Source: Lucinisca nassula
Taxonomy: Eukaryota > Mollusca > Bivalvia > Lucinida > Lucinidae
Reading direction: 5' to 3'
DNA length: 64,000 nucleotides
NCBI GenBank assembly: GCA_963580285.1
Contig: OY757010.1
Coordinates: 214,180,138-214,244,137 of the forward strand
The position numbers were made by a program, and so were the translations under genes. Positions 1-8,916 of this stretch are shown one piece after another; positions within the stretch are counted from its first letter, which is position 1, and each line of letters begins with the position of its first letter. Under the pieces are notes generated by a model. The model ran no database searches. It worked only from the letters and a program-made list of their open reading frames with translations, and was not told the DNA's origin.

Positions 1-771
1 CCTGTTTCTCCGTACTGAAGTATCTTTTTCCTCCCGATATAAACTTAACCTGTCTATTGACTCACTAGTTTCTCTGTACGAAATCTGAAGCATAAAGTAC
101 ATGTCAAGTAAAGTTATTCAAACGTCTATGTCAACTTTTTTTTATATTTTGGTGTGTAAACACAATATAAAAATCAAAGAACTGGCAGCACTGGTGTGTC
201 GATTGTCTCTGGGTACGGGCAGGGTTGGAAAATGGTCCTGAACAGGCTACTTGGACTGTTCCATATTTAATGCAAGTAGTATGGACTGCAAGTAGATGTC
301 ACGTTCTTTGGCATCTGATATATGTCTACACTATTCGACAGCATCTGTCCTGGGGCTTCACCGTTAACCAATTCTTGATGGGGAACTGTCTCGATTCCAT
401 TGCCCTGGCCAGCACGGCAAACATGTCAATAGCATTTTTTGTGTGCGGCCGGGTCACTTTTAAAGGGCCTTACGGCATTCCAGAGAAGTCCCTCCAAATA
501 TTGCTGTTCGCTAGCGGAAAAATTATTATTGTTCAGTGAATTCATACATTTCTTCAGAGGTGAAAGGTATATACTAGAGTTCTCAATAATGATTATAATT
601 ACAAATTTTGGTTCAAATTCTGATTGTATGACATGAAATGTGAGCTGTGAATTAGTAATTAGTTTTCGTTGTGGCTTCTCTGTTCACACAGTACCAGTTT
701 CTGGACTACACTGTGTGTCAAAGGTATCAGTCTGTAGTCTCAGGTAGGCTATAGTCACGTCCAAAGCCTAA
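1..771. other. No recognised feature
   Basis: AT-rich sequence with no open frame that resembles a known family. A weak trace of the hairpin-core MITEs may lie near 290-350 (a GGCATCTGAT stretch followed by a TCTACACT-like stretch), but it is too decayed to call. Confidence 0.4.
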
Positions 772-779
772 TGGTAACT

Positions 780-908
780 GGTCAACTCGTACCTAAGTCA
801 ACTCGTACCTGAGTCAACTCGTACCTGTTTTTGGTCAACTCGTACCCGTTCTTTGGTCAACTCGTACCCCCTAGTCAACTCGTACCTATTTTGGTCAACT
901 CGTACCCC
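780..908 (+). repeat. Minisatellite, unit GTCAACTCGTACC
   Basis: Seven copies of GTCAACTCGTACC are separated by short variable linkers (for example TAA, TGA, TGTTTTTG). The same unit recurs in inverted orientation at 8917-9014. The outermost sequence of both arrays, read inward, begins TGGTCAACTCGTACCTAAG, so they form a pair of inverted arrays. No convincing target duplication flanks them, so a single 8.2-kb element is only a possibility. Confidence 0.85.
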
Positions 909-1045
909 AGGGTTAGGTGGGGTACTCTATTTTTTTGCCGAACAATAGTTGAAATGGGTTATAACTTGCCCCGAGACATGTCTTGAGTTCACCGGAGGCC
1001 AGAAAGAAGTACTTTGGGTCCTTTCATTGTAACATGGTTTTCACA

Positions 1046-1085
1046 GCGTGGGGATATGCGATGGCGCGCCATCAACCTGCTCCAG
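1046..1085 (+). mobile_element. H4 element 3' end remnant
   Basis: GCGTGGGGATATGCG is followed by a hairpin (GATGGCGCGCCATC) and then CTCCAG before a T. The complete H4 copy at 23062-23330 has the same end (GTGGGGAT, hairpin, CTCTAG before T). Only the 3' end is present. Confidence 0.55.
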
Positions 1086-1163
1086 TGTTGTGCCTAGGCT
1101 CGATTGCTTGGGGGACACCAATGGCCCTTATGACATTTTCCAAAGGGTCATTTTATATTTTAA

Positions 1164-1318
1164 GGCAGTGGCTATTCGTACGGCCCCGTACGAATAGCCT
1201 GCATTGGCTAATCGTACGGCCCCGTACGATTAGCCTGTATTGGCTAATCGTACGGCCCCGTACGTTTAGCCAATATATGCTATATTGGCTAATCGTACGG
1301 CTATAATTCGGTACCAAG
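1164..1318 (+). repeat. Left TIR made of CGTACG hairpins
   Basis: The TIR is a small tandem array of near-perfect palindromes. Each has an arm GGCTAATCGTACGG directly followed by CCCCGTACGATTAGCC, with linkers such as TGCATT and TGTATT. The first unit has the variant arm GGCTATTCGTACGG, matched in its partner arm. The right TIR carries the units in mirror order with the same variants. Confidence 0.85.
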
Positions 1319-1529
1319 GAATAGGTTAAAATATATTTTGCGAATCAGAATTATATTATTTATGTATATATACTAAAAGTATTGTTAAATATTAATATCG
1401 ATGGTATATACATGTTAACAGAAAAAAATTAATTGTTTGATAGTACTTTCGTTTATCAGTTTGTTTAGAATAATGTTGGTAAGTGAATGAAATTAATGAA
1501 ATTAATTGCTTCAATTATCGTTTTCCAGA

Positions 1530-1846
1530 ATGGAGATATCATTTAGTGTTGGTGAAAAATTTACAAGTTATAGTGCTTTGGAAAGCAAAATTGAACATTA
1601 TCAGCGTTCCTGGTGTATGAATGTCATTTGACGTGTCACCAGTAACAATTCTAACAATTCTGATTCTAACTGCGTTCAATTTTATAAGCGCAGTTCACGC
1701 ACAATTCGGCTGCTAAAAGCAGATGTCCTAAAAATACTATCAATGAGGCTCTTAAAGTGTCGGAAATAACGTTTAGCTGTATCCATGGCGGGAAGACCTT
1801 CAAAACTGAATGCACAGGGAAACGTATTCCAAGGTTATTGTTATGA
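1530..1846 (+). pseudogene. Broken N-terminal exon of a transposon protein
   Basis: After a splice-acceptor-like tract (TTATCGTTTTCCAG) an ATG opens MEISFSVGEKFTSYSALES and continues to residue 26 (1530-1607). The frame is then interrupted by about 60 bp resembling a LINE tail (1608-1667). It resumes with CVQFYKRSSRTI (1671-1706) and, after a one-base frame change, with AAKSRCPK and SCIHGGKTFKTECTGKR up to a stop at 1844-1846. The order (short N-terminal segment, VQF-x-KR, Lys-rich stretch, C-x-HGGK with a following Cys) resembles the N-terminal region of Mutator-derived ZSWIM-like proteins, from memory of the family. A weak donor (AAG then GTTATT) near 1833 could end the exon. Not functional. 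Confidence 0.55.
1608..1667 (+). mobile_element. Very short LINE 3' tail insertion
   Basis: TCCTGGTGTATGAATGTCAT and the following bases match the 3' untranslated end of the LINE fragment at 9706-9765 and end in the same ATTCTG-type tail. The piece interrupts the frame of the transposon exon around it. A GCGTTC repeat at both edges may be its target duplication, but this is short and unproven. Confidence 0.5.
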
Positions 1847-2007
1847 TGTTTTCTAACATATTTTAATTCTTCAGTTTCCTTTACTTACTTAAATGTTAAG
1901 CTACTTGCATTTCTCTCAACATTTTCATCCTAAGCGTTAAGCGTTGACAGTATGCATAGCAGATGAGTTTATAGAACTCATCATATATGCGACCGCTGAA
2001 GGATCAT

Positions 2008-2090
2008 ATTTCTGCCCAGAACATGGATTTGGGTACCGCCATCAGCGATGCCATCAGCGATGCGGTTCTAACGAGTATCTACGATTTTAA
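2008..2090. mobile_element. SL stem-loop repeat, decayed copy
   Basis: A left part (TTTCTGCCC, then GATTTGGGTACCGCC) and a right arm (GCGGTTCTAACGAGTATCTA) match the SL family, with a small internal duplication CCATCAGCGATG. The stem is imperfect. Confidence 0.5.
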
Positions 2091-2539
2091 TTATCAACAG
2101 GAATACGAAAAATAATGTGCATCCCTGTAAAGTTTTACAATAAAAGGTTGGGTTTAAGTGGATCAAAATTATAAAGACCTGTTTCCGTGATGTTGTGCGG
2201 ATGCACAGGCTGATCTCCCTGAGGGATGGAGCGGCGCAAATAATATCATTATTAAAACTTTGCATTTAGGCTGTATCAATACAAAACTGCCATGCTCATT
2301 GTGAACAACAAATATATTGATAAGATCGGGTAGAATCTAAGAAGCACAGACTGAATATTGTGTCATCAATATTTCCACATCGTATGAACAATTTAGTCTG
2401 GAGCATTAGGATAACACACCCGTGCGTTATAGTGCATTTTTACATCTCCGAAATGGCTACGCGCCTATACAAATTCAATGTGACCTTTATTCCCCACCCC
2501 CAAAAAAATTGAAAAGTTATAAATGAAAAATTGTGATAT

Positions 2540-2634
2540 TTTTTATTTCTGCTCACAATATAGATTGTGGGTACCCGATTATGGCGGTTTTAACGAGTAC
2601 CCACAATATAAAATTATTTTAGAGCAGAAATAAG
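2540..2634. mobile_element. SL stem-loop repeat
   Basis: The core stem is at 2564-2607: ATTGTGGGTACCCG on the left, AACGAGTACCCACAAT on the right. It sits inside an outer inverted pair TTATTTCTGCTC and GAGCAGAAATAA. This nested arrangement is the SL family diagnostic. A trailing AAGTGGGGTTCAAGG tract follows in several copies. Confidence 0.75.
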
Positions 2635-2767
2635 AAAAATAAGGTTTACCCCACACTATATAAAAGTGGGGTTCAAGGGGGTCAGTCTATTATTTAGGCA
2701 TGTTTTCGTGGTGTTTCCTGAAAAAAGAAACCCCTGAAATCTTTCTTATTTATACTGCCAACAAAAA

Positions 2768-2860
2768 TTGTGGGTGCTCGTTTGAACCGCCTAAATGAGG
2801 TGGTAGAGGCGGTTCGAACGAGTACCCACAACATATGCATTGGAGCAGAAATAAGAAAAT
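2768..2860. mobile_element. SL stem-loop repeat
   Basis: The left arm TTGTGGGTGCTCGTTTGAAC and the right arm GTTCGAACGAGTACCCACAA enclose GCCTAAATGAGGTGGTAGAGGC. The outer GAGCAGAAATAAG follows the right arm. Confidence 0.75.
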
Positions 2861-3067
2861 GTGTACCCCGTAAACCCAAGTATTTTTCTATATAAATTAA
2901 GACTTAGATGGTTCTTCTTTTTTAACAGAAGGGTAACACGAGAAGGTAAGAGTATGATCAGACTGCGCCTTCGCGGGCAGAATTTGTGTGTTCGTAGGTC
3001 GCACGTCTTTTCACCCTTACAGTGTTCCATGTGTCTCGCTTCTACGATAGTCAAGTTTGTATTGTTG

Positions 3068-3236
3068 GTTTGTTTTGGAGTTTAAAAGCCCAGTCAACAC
3101 TATTTACCTATCCACACTTTGCCTGGGCAGGCTTTCACATAAGCATTTAACCAGTACAGTGTACATTCTTTCGCCAGAAACTGACAACTGCCCTCCTTGA
3201 ATCAGCGGAAGGGTGAAAATGACCGTAGAAAAGATT
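3068..3236 (-). mobile_element. S2 SINE, truncated
   Basis: The sequence runs parallel to the complete S2 copy at 33233-33536: GAGTTTAAAAGCCCAGTCAA, then CTGGGCAGGC, AACCAGTACAGT and GAAACTGACAACTG. It stops at AAAAGATTT, before the tRNA-like head. An S1 copy is fused directly to the broken edge. Confidence 0.65.
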
Positions 3237-3237
3237 T

Positions 3238-3556
3238 AACGTCCCCGTCAACACTGTACAGGTCATTTTGGAGACGTTGCTTCAATTTCGTGGGACTTTT
3301 ACCCGACATTGAGATGAAACGACAACTCAAGCCCTGTCACCCAATGAAACCAATAGGGTTTATAAGCGAGTGCATGTCGGACCGTCCATGCATATAAACC
3401 CTTCCGAAATTAGAAGCAACGTCCCCAGAATGACATACACAGTTTTGACGGGGGACGTTAAACCTCAAATCAAACAAAACAAAACCGGTACTCATGTGCG
3501 GTTGGTTTTAGCTCTGCGTGAAAGCCTCATGCAGCGCATCTATTTCTTCAAATCCC
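3238..3556 (-). mobile_element. S1 SINE, rearranged
   Basis: An S1 copy on the minus strand (3238-3385 tail half, 3485-3556 head half) is split by the tail of a second S1 copy in the opposite orientation (about 3392-3484, ending in a CAAA-type tail). The order fits insertion of a truncated S1 into an older S1. Confidence 0.65.
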
Positions 3557-3562
3557 GATGAA

Positions 3563-3650
3563 ATATTTTGTGGGTGCCCTAAGTAATCGCCCTGTCTGTC
3601 CGTCTGTCTCGCTGCCTGTCCATCTGCATTTGTCATGTTTTTTTTTTTTT
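3563..3650 (+). mobile_element. H5 element 5' end remnant
   Basis: GTGGGTGCCCTAAGTAATCG followed by CTGTCTGTCCGTCTGTC matches the 5' segment of the complete H5 element at 31562. No core repeats or 3' end are present here. Confidence 0.55.
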
Positions 3651-3865
3651 TCAATCTCCCTTTCTCTGGGATACGACAAGGGTAATTTGACGTATCTTTA
3701 AATCCAAACAAACGAATAAATAAAAAGCCGGCTGATGTAGAGCTATGATCATATGACATGAAATATTTTCTTAGTTTGTGGGTAGGGGCATGTAGTTTGG
3801 CCATTATCCGAACGTCTGTCTTTCTGTACGACAGATGAAAATGTTTGATATTTTTCTTAATTCTC

Positions 3866-3955
3866 GGCCACATATAGATTGTGGGTGTTCGTTAGAACCG
3901 ACTCAATTAGGGGGCTCTAACGAGTACCCACATTCTATTTTTATAGCAAAAATAA
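3866..3955. mobile_element. SL stem-loop repeat
   Basis: The left arm GATTGTGGGTGTTCGTTAG and right arm CTAACGAGTACCCACATTCT surround AACCGACTCAATTAGGGGG. A decayed outer arm (AGCAAAAATAAGG) follows. Confidence 0.7.
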
Positions 3956-4306
3956 GGCAAATAATGAATTCCCCCGTAAACCTCACATTTTCTGTGTATA
4001 ATGGGAGGTTTAGAGGGGTGTTCATTACATGGACTTGTAATCTAATGAATACGCCTTCTAGAAGAAGTGCGGTTCCATAGCTTAAAATTGTCTGGCTTTT
4101 GCCGTGGGTCGTCCGTCGTGCGCCGTCAACAGTTTCTTTTAAAGCAAACTCCTCCTAAACAATTGGGTCAATTTGATACAAACTTCACCACCCGTGCATT
4201 AATATCCTTTATGTTTTGGGTTTCATCACGTTTCCCATAGGGACTAGGAATGGCTTTCAAGGCCGTACGATCAGCTGATTTGTCTTACCACCAGCAGTAT
4301 CACTTT

Positions 4307-4464
4307 CTTGGTACCGAACTAGAATGGCCGTACGATTAGCCAATATAGCCTATATTGGCTAAAAGTACGGGGCCGTACGATTAGCCAATACAGGCTAATC
4401 GTACGGGGCCGTACGATTAGCCAATGCAGGCTATTCGTACGGGGCCGTACGAATAGCCACTGCC
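4307..4464 (-). repeat. Right TIR made of CGTACG hairpins
   Basis: This is the reverse complement of 1164-1318, with the same unit order and variants, differing by a few substitutions and small indels (for example an AAAAGTACGG arm). Confidence 0.85.
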
Positions 4465-4604
4465 ATATTTTAAAGGGGCTTCAGTAAATAAAATATAAGC
4501 AACGTTGTTGATTTCTGAGGGTCATCCGGGCCCCATGTTTAATGTTGAAAGGGCCATCAATGACTTTAGGTAGGCAAATGGCCCCATGGCCCCCTCTCGG
4601 TGCA

Positions 4605-4935
4605 ACACTGCTGCTCTAGTTATTATTATTATTATTATTTTAGTAGTATTATTCATTTTTAACCCATTCCGTCCCTGAAACCCACAAAGGGGTACCTTGT
4701 CAAATACTGCAGGCCCAGATCCGACGCCGCAGAACGCGGGGATATGCGATGGCGCGCCATCAACCTGCTCTAGTTATTTTTTTATTATTATTGTTATTAT
4801 TATTATCATCATCATTATTATTATAATTATTTTATTATTATTCACTTTTAACCCATTCAGTACCAGAAACCCATAAAGGGATGCCTTGTCAAACACTGCA
4901 GGCCCAGATCAGACGCTGCAGAACGCGGAGTCGTA
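4605..4935 (+). repeat. Local duplication with (ATT)n tracts
   Basis: A unit of roughly 150-200 bp occurs twice. Each copy has CTGCTCTAGTTATT, an (ATT)n tract of differing length, TTTTAACCCATTC, an M-II left half, and GCAGAACGCGG. The first copy ends in the H4 end GGATATGCGATGGCGCGCC (4736-4773, ending CTAG before T); the second continues into a full M-II element. Replication slippage between the ATT tracts is a simple explanation. Confidence 0.6.
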
Positions 4936-5055
4936 TGGTCAGGGCCTACGTTGTTTGAAAAAGTTTAGCCACTTCCCTAATAAATTTTGAAGAAAACGCA
5001 TCCTGACACCCCTAAATTTCGAAATTTATAAGACGGAAGATTCCATTTGGGTTAA
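4858..5055 (+). mobile_element. M-II MITE flanked by TTAA
   Basis: TTAACCCATTCAGTACCAG is at the left and TTCCATTTGGGTTAA at the right, with TTAA at both ends. The central hairpin (CCCAGATCAGACGCTGCAG with a decayed partner) and the GAAGAAAAC and CCTGACACCCC blocks match other M-II copies. Confidence 0.7.
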
Positions 5056-5848
5056 TTTAATTAACACTTTAGTTAATCGTGTACCGATTAATGTTGGTGT
5101 AAAAAAAAACGATTATCGGTACTAGTTTAATCTAATCGTCCTTCATTAAAGACTGTTTTTAATTGCTTGAATTTTGCCGGCGAGCGGCTGTTTTTGTTCT
5201 GACAAAACTTAAAACTAAATCCCAGTTTTACTATTTATATATAAAAGTGGGGTTTAAGATGGACAAATTCATATAGGCTTGCATTCGTGATGATTGTTTT
5301 TATTTAAGAGTTTTGTTAGTTAAACGGTATAACAAATGTTTATAATTTAAGCAATAAAATTATATAAATAACTGAATTTATTTTTATTGTGCTACCTGTA
5401 CATCCCGCTGTGTTTATACTCGCCGACATATAACCGGTTTTGTCCGTGCAGTGGGCACACCCCTAAACCTCACTTTATATAGAGAAACACGGGTTTACGG
5501 GGGTATACATTATCTTTCTTTATTTATGCTCCAATACAAAGGTTGAGGGTACTCGTTAGGGTCGTTCCAACTAAAGATCACAGCCTATGTTTGAAGTATT
5601 CATAAGGAAAAAAAAAAAAAAAACACGGATATTCGTAAGAAAAATTGCCATTTTGGAGATGTGAAAAACGCACTATATTGCACGGGTGTGTTATCGTAAA
5701 GTAACAGTAATAAGGAATAAGCAACATTTATGTTTTGAGTCTATATGAGAACAAATCATAATTGTATAACTACATTTTATTTGCAACTGAGCATGAAATG
5801 TAAGTTCTACAATTATATTGTTCTCGTTGTTTCATTTACATATTTACA
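5056..5848. other. Old repeat fragments, no gene
   Basis: Holds a half SL repeat (5541-5572, GGGTACTCGTTAGG) with its trailing GGGTTTACGGGGG tract, and a GCCATTTTGGAGATGTGAAA block (5646-5706) that is the inverse of 2403-2456. No coding signal was seen. Confidence 0.45.
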
Positions 5849-5850
5849 TA

Positions 5851-6536
5851 TCGTCTGCTGAGTGCAATAACGATGTAACTGACATTTTGGCCAAAATAGT
5901 TTTTTTGCATAAATGGGTGCCTTAGGACTTGACACACTTGGTAAATAAGTTCTACAGCTGGATTCTGCCTCAATCATGATTTATTTCAGCATTTTGGAAT
6001 TTTTTTTGTCAGTTACACCGTTTTTGCGCTGACTTTTAGAAAAAAAGTTGGCGCAAAAACAGTGTAAGTGCACTTAACCCATTTTTGCGCCAAGTTTTTT
6101 AATACCTCAAAAATATTGAATCCTGCTGCTTGATATTTCAAAATAAGCATGTAAGTACTATGCAGAATGTATAAAATGTGACCTATTACCTACCAAGTGC
6201 CTTTAATTTACTGCTTTACCATGTTAAAGGCAAAGAAATAAGGTTTGTACATTTACACCGTTTTAGCGCTGGATGCACTTACACCGTTTTTGCACCAAAA
6301 AAGTTGAAAAAACACTTGGCGCAGAAATGGTGTATCAACCCTTAAATGCGAAATATTTCTTTTCAAATGTCATTTCTTCAACAATAAACATCACATACAA
6401 ATGAAAGAAATCGCCATGAAGTTAATAAACCAGCTTATAGTATGGTTTTCTATGCCATTCTTTAATAAAACAGTTTTTTGTCTCTCCTGAAAAGTTGCCA
6501 TTTTGCACTTACAACGTTATTGCACTCAGCAGACGA
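5851..6536. mobile_element. TA-flanked MITE with TTTTTGCGCC repeats
   Basis: The ends are inverted: TCGTCTGCTGAGTGCAATAA at the left, its reverse complement ending CAGCAGACGA at the right. The dinucleotide TA lies outside each (5849-5850, 6537-6538), as in Tc1/mariner-type insertions. The interior carries several TTACACCGTTTTTGCGC and GGCGCAAAAACAGTGTAA blocks in both orientations that could fold into hairpins. There is no coding capacity. A related fragment lies at 10530-10710. Confidence 0.65.
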
Positions 6537-7098
6537 TATGAAGTTCGTCTTATGTTGAGCATGGTGTTATGTACCAATCACATCCCTCTTGAGCATAGAT
6601 TCAGAGCTACAGATAAGGCGCGTATCCGCGTAAATACGCATTAATTTTCATTAAAAACGCATTGAAAATCGATTTTTCGCGTACCGATACGCATTGGAAA
6701 AAACGGGTACTTCATGGTCCCGACGGGTGCAAAATAAAAGTTGGAGTAAACCGACTTCGTTTCGGTAAATCGAGCAACCCAACTTCATATCCGGTTCTAC
6801 CAAAAGCCGCTGTATAATACGTTGTCTGATTGGTACTTTCGTTTTCGTTCGGCCAATCGTGATTAGAATAACAGATCGGCAAGGGAACTCACTCTGTTGG
6901 TTTCCAATGCAAACAAATGGCGGAGAAATCATCGAAGTCCGGTCGTTTAAGACCGAAAATGCCAGCAAATGCGGGCAACATATTGAACTTCCTAACAAGG
7001 AAGGAAGTAACAAACCCCTGTAAGATTGCAAGAACAATACTAGATGATGTGATTAGCGGCTGTTTCCGAGAAATCGAGAAAAAATCCAAATATCATGG

Positions 7099-8445
7099 GG
7101 GTTGTTGTTGTTGTATATCTATAAGGCATTTTATCGCTGCCTATAGCCACTAGGTACTTAAATAAGTCACTTGTACATTTCACTATGTGAAAAACTCATG
7201 ATACATATATTACAATGCAATTCAAAATCTATTTGTGCTCCTGATGAATTCCATCAGTGCATCTGTCAGTTCCTTCCTTCCTTGCTTACTAATGTCTTCA
7301 ATCATGCCTGTCAACACTTTCAGGTTAATGTCTGTTACCATTTTCACCTCCTCCCTGCCCAGAATCTCTTCAACATTATACTCTAAAGTATCCCTTTCTG
7401 ATTTAAATCTCTGACAGTGGAACAGAAAATGATCTACATTCTCTTTCATGTTGCATGTCTCGCACAAACTTGACAGATCTTTGTTTAACTTTGACTGGTG
7501 ATCATTTAAGATTGAATGTCCACACAGCAACTGATTTACTGCAGAAAAAGTCCTTCTGTCCCTATCTCCATGGCAGATCCTTTTTCCCACTTCCCCAAAT
7601 ATTTCCTGCAATACGTTCACTTTGTCTGAGCACTTGTATCTTCTTTCCCATTTTTCCTTTCCCTGTGATTTACACTCCCGTACTGCTTCTTTCTTGTCCA
7701 GGGTCGGTTTTACCTCATTGTTTTTAATCGTTTCTGATGCTGCCACCTTCGCCTGTTGATCTGCCAACTCATTCCCCTCAATATCTTTGTGTCCCGGTAC
7801 CCAATGAACTTTGACAGTATTCTCCCTAAACCTTACCTTTGCTAAACACTCCTTGATACTGAGAACTGTTTCAATCTTGTTTGTTGGCATTTCAGTACTG
7901 AAAGCAGTCTTAATAGCTGGTTGACAATCGGTCAGAATATGGACTACTCTGCCTTTGAAGTCTAGATCAGCCAAGAATTCTAGCCCGATCTGTATACCTA
8001 CCAATTCTCCAATATAATTGTTACCTATAGGAGAGACTCCCTTGTTCATCAAAACTGGTGTGCTGGAGTAACCCTCTAGGTAGACCACAGCACCAGCTCC
8101 AGTTGGACCGGGATTACCTAATGCTGATCCATCTGTGAACATTAATACATCATTTTTATCACAATTGCTTAGTAGCTCTAATATATTTTCTTTCTGTTCT
8201 TCCTTGGAGAATGTGAATTCTTCTTTGTGTACACTTCCTGTCTCTTTGATGAGCCCCATCAATTCCTTAGTATATCTGAATTCCTTCTCAATGTTCTCAA
8301 ACTCTACCATTCCCTTTAATTCCCTAAACCTAGACATCAATAAATGAAAAATAGTAGCTCTTCTACCCACGGTCTTATCCCCCTCTATCCATTCATCAAA
8401 TTCTTCATGGGGGCAAAATGTTAGTGAAAAAGCTGTAAAAACGTG
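7099..8445 (-). mobile_element. 5'-truncated LINE with RNase H
   Basis: Reading on the minus strand, the copy begins inside the C-terminal part of a non-LTR polyprotein and runs through RNase H. It ends in a short 3' UTR and a CAACAACAACAAC-type tail (7099-7113). A simple-repeat tail and 5' truncation are typical of target-primed reverse transcription. RNase H-bearing LINEs belong to the I/Jockey side of the non-LTR tree; I cannot assign the clade from the tail alone. Confidence 0.75.
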
Positions 8446-8451
8446 GTTGTC
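7222..8451 (-). CDS. LINE polyprotein C-terminus: RNase H and zinc knuckle
   Basis: An open frame of about 409 codons has no internal stop; a TGA at 8452-8454 lies just upstream, near the truncation point. Numbering from the GTG at 8370, the RNase HI motifs are in order: FTDGSALGN (Asp80), GELVGIQIGLEF (Glu122), HILTDCQPA (Asp148), VPGHKDIEGNELAD (His194, Asp204). All four catalytic acidic residues are present. A C-terminal C-x2-C-x7-H-x4-C motif (Cys303, Cys306, His314, Cys319) follows, as in many LINE polyproteins. Upstream residues include TFCPHEEFDEW. In a full element RNase H removes the RNA template. The reverse transcriptase is missing, so the fragment cannot mobilise itself. No host promoter is visible. 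Confidence 0.8.
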   Translation of the reverse strand, partial: DNHVFTAFSLTFCPHEEFDEWIEGDKTVGRRATIFHLLMSRFRELKGMVEFENIEKEFRYTKELMGLIKETGSVHKEEFTFSKEEQKENILELLSNCDKNDVLMFTDGSALGNPGPTGAGAVVYLEGYSSTPVLMNKGVSPIGNNYIGELVGIQIGLEFLADLDFKGRVVHILTDCQPAIKTAFSTEMPTNKIETVLSIKECLAKVRFRENTVKVHWVPGHKDIEGNELADQQAKVAASETIKNNEVKPTLDKKEAVRECKSQGKEKWERRYKCSDKVNVLQEIFGEVGKRICHGDRDRRTFSAVNQLLCGHSILNDHQSKLNKDLSSLCETCNMKENVDHFLFHCQRFKSERDTLEYNVEEILGREEVKMVTDINLKVLTGMIEDISKQGRKELTDALMEFIRSTNRF

Positions 8452-8659
8452 TCACTTTATATATCATCATCAATATGTTATAAAAACTGACACACTTGGG
8501 AATAAAAAGCATATTACATGAATGTGTCAAAATACTCTTTCCAAAAAATTGTGTAACATTTTACTCTTTCAGTAAATTTCTAGGACCTGAAATACCCTTT
8601 GAAAAGAAAATCAGGGAGTAAAATACTCTTTGGCCTAAAAATTATCTGTAGCTCTGTAG

Positions 8660-8714
8660 ATTGTTGGCACTCGTTAGAGCTGCCCCACAGGGATAGTTCT
8701 AACGAGCACCCATA
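8660..8714. mobile_element. SL stem-loop repeat
   Basis: The left arm GATTGTTGGCACTCGTTAGA and right arm TTCTAACGAGCACCCATAAA enclose GCTGCCCCACAGGGATAG. Both arms carry GCACTCGTTAGA where most copies have GTACTCGTTAGA. The left edge was split by the 6602-8656 element. Confidence 0.65.
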
Positions 8715-8916
8715 AATTATGTCTGGCTAAAGGGATATGGGGGTCATACACATGAAAGGCGCCATTTTGGCGCACGTGCGTAATGGCGTCATGCACACAC
8801 TATGTATCGTCTTCATCGTAGGGAAAAGGATCAGAGTCTGCATAGACCATAAAGTTGACCTGTATATATGTGTACTTAAGCCAAACTTACCCCAAAACAA
8901 ATTTTATTTTTACTAA

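Larger units (their letters stand above)
1164..4464. mobile_element. Mutator-like element with hairpin-array TIRs
   Basis: Two long inverted repeats (about 155 bp, 1164-1318 and 4307-4464) both start GGCAGTGGCTATTCGTACGG. They carry the same ordered series of CGTACG palindromes and end at a GGTACCAAG stretch. The element is flanked by a perfect 9-bp direct repeat ATATTTTAA (1155-1163 and 4465-4473). Long TIRs with a 9-bp duplication are typical of Mutator-like elements. A remnant coding exon at 1530-1846 supports an originally protein-coding element. The 3301-bp interior has since collected SL repeats, SINE pieces and an H5 remnant. No complete transposase remains. Confidence 0.75.
6602..8656. 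mobile_element. TIR element CAGAGCTACAGATAA
   Basis: A 15-bp TIR, CAGAGCTACAGATAA, is perfect at both ends. TAGATT directly flanks it on both sides (6596-6601 and 8657-8662). The insertion sits in the left arm of an SL repeat: joining the flanks gives GAGCATAGATTGTTGGCACT, as expected for that family. The TIR looks hAT-like, but hAT makes 8-bp duplications and only 6 bp match, so the superfamily is open. Most of the interior is a LINE tail inserted on the minus strand. Confidence 0.65.

Noticed and set aside
225..636. Two overlapping frames near the window start
   Set aside because: No resemblance to a known family, no codon bias or splice structure; length is expected by chance.
2403..5706. 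Inverted pair GATAACACACCCGTGC...ATCTCC at 2403-2456 and 5646-5706 as ends of one element
   Set aside because: The pair would cross the well-supported boundary of the 1164-4464 element, so they are more likely two copies of a dispersed repeat.
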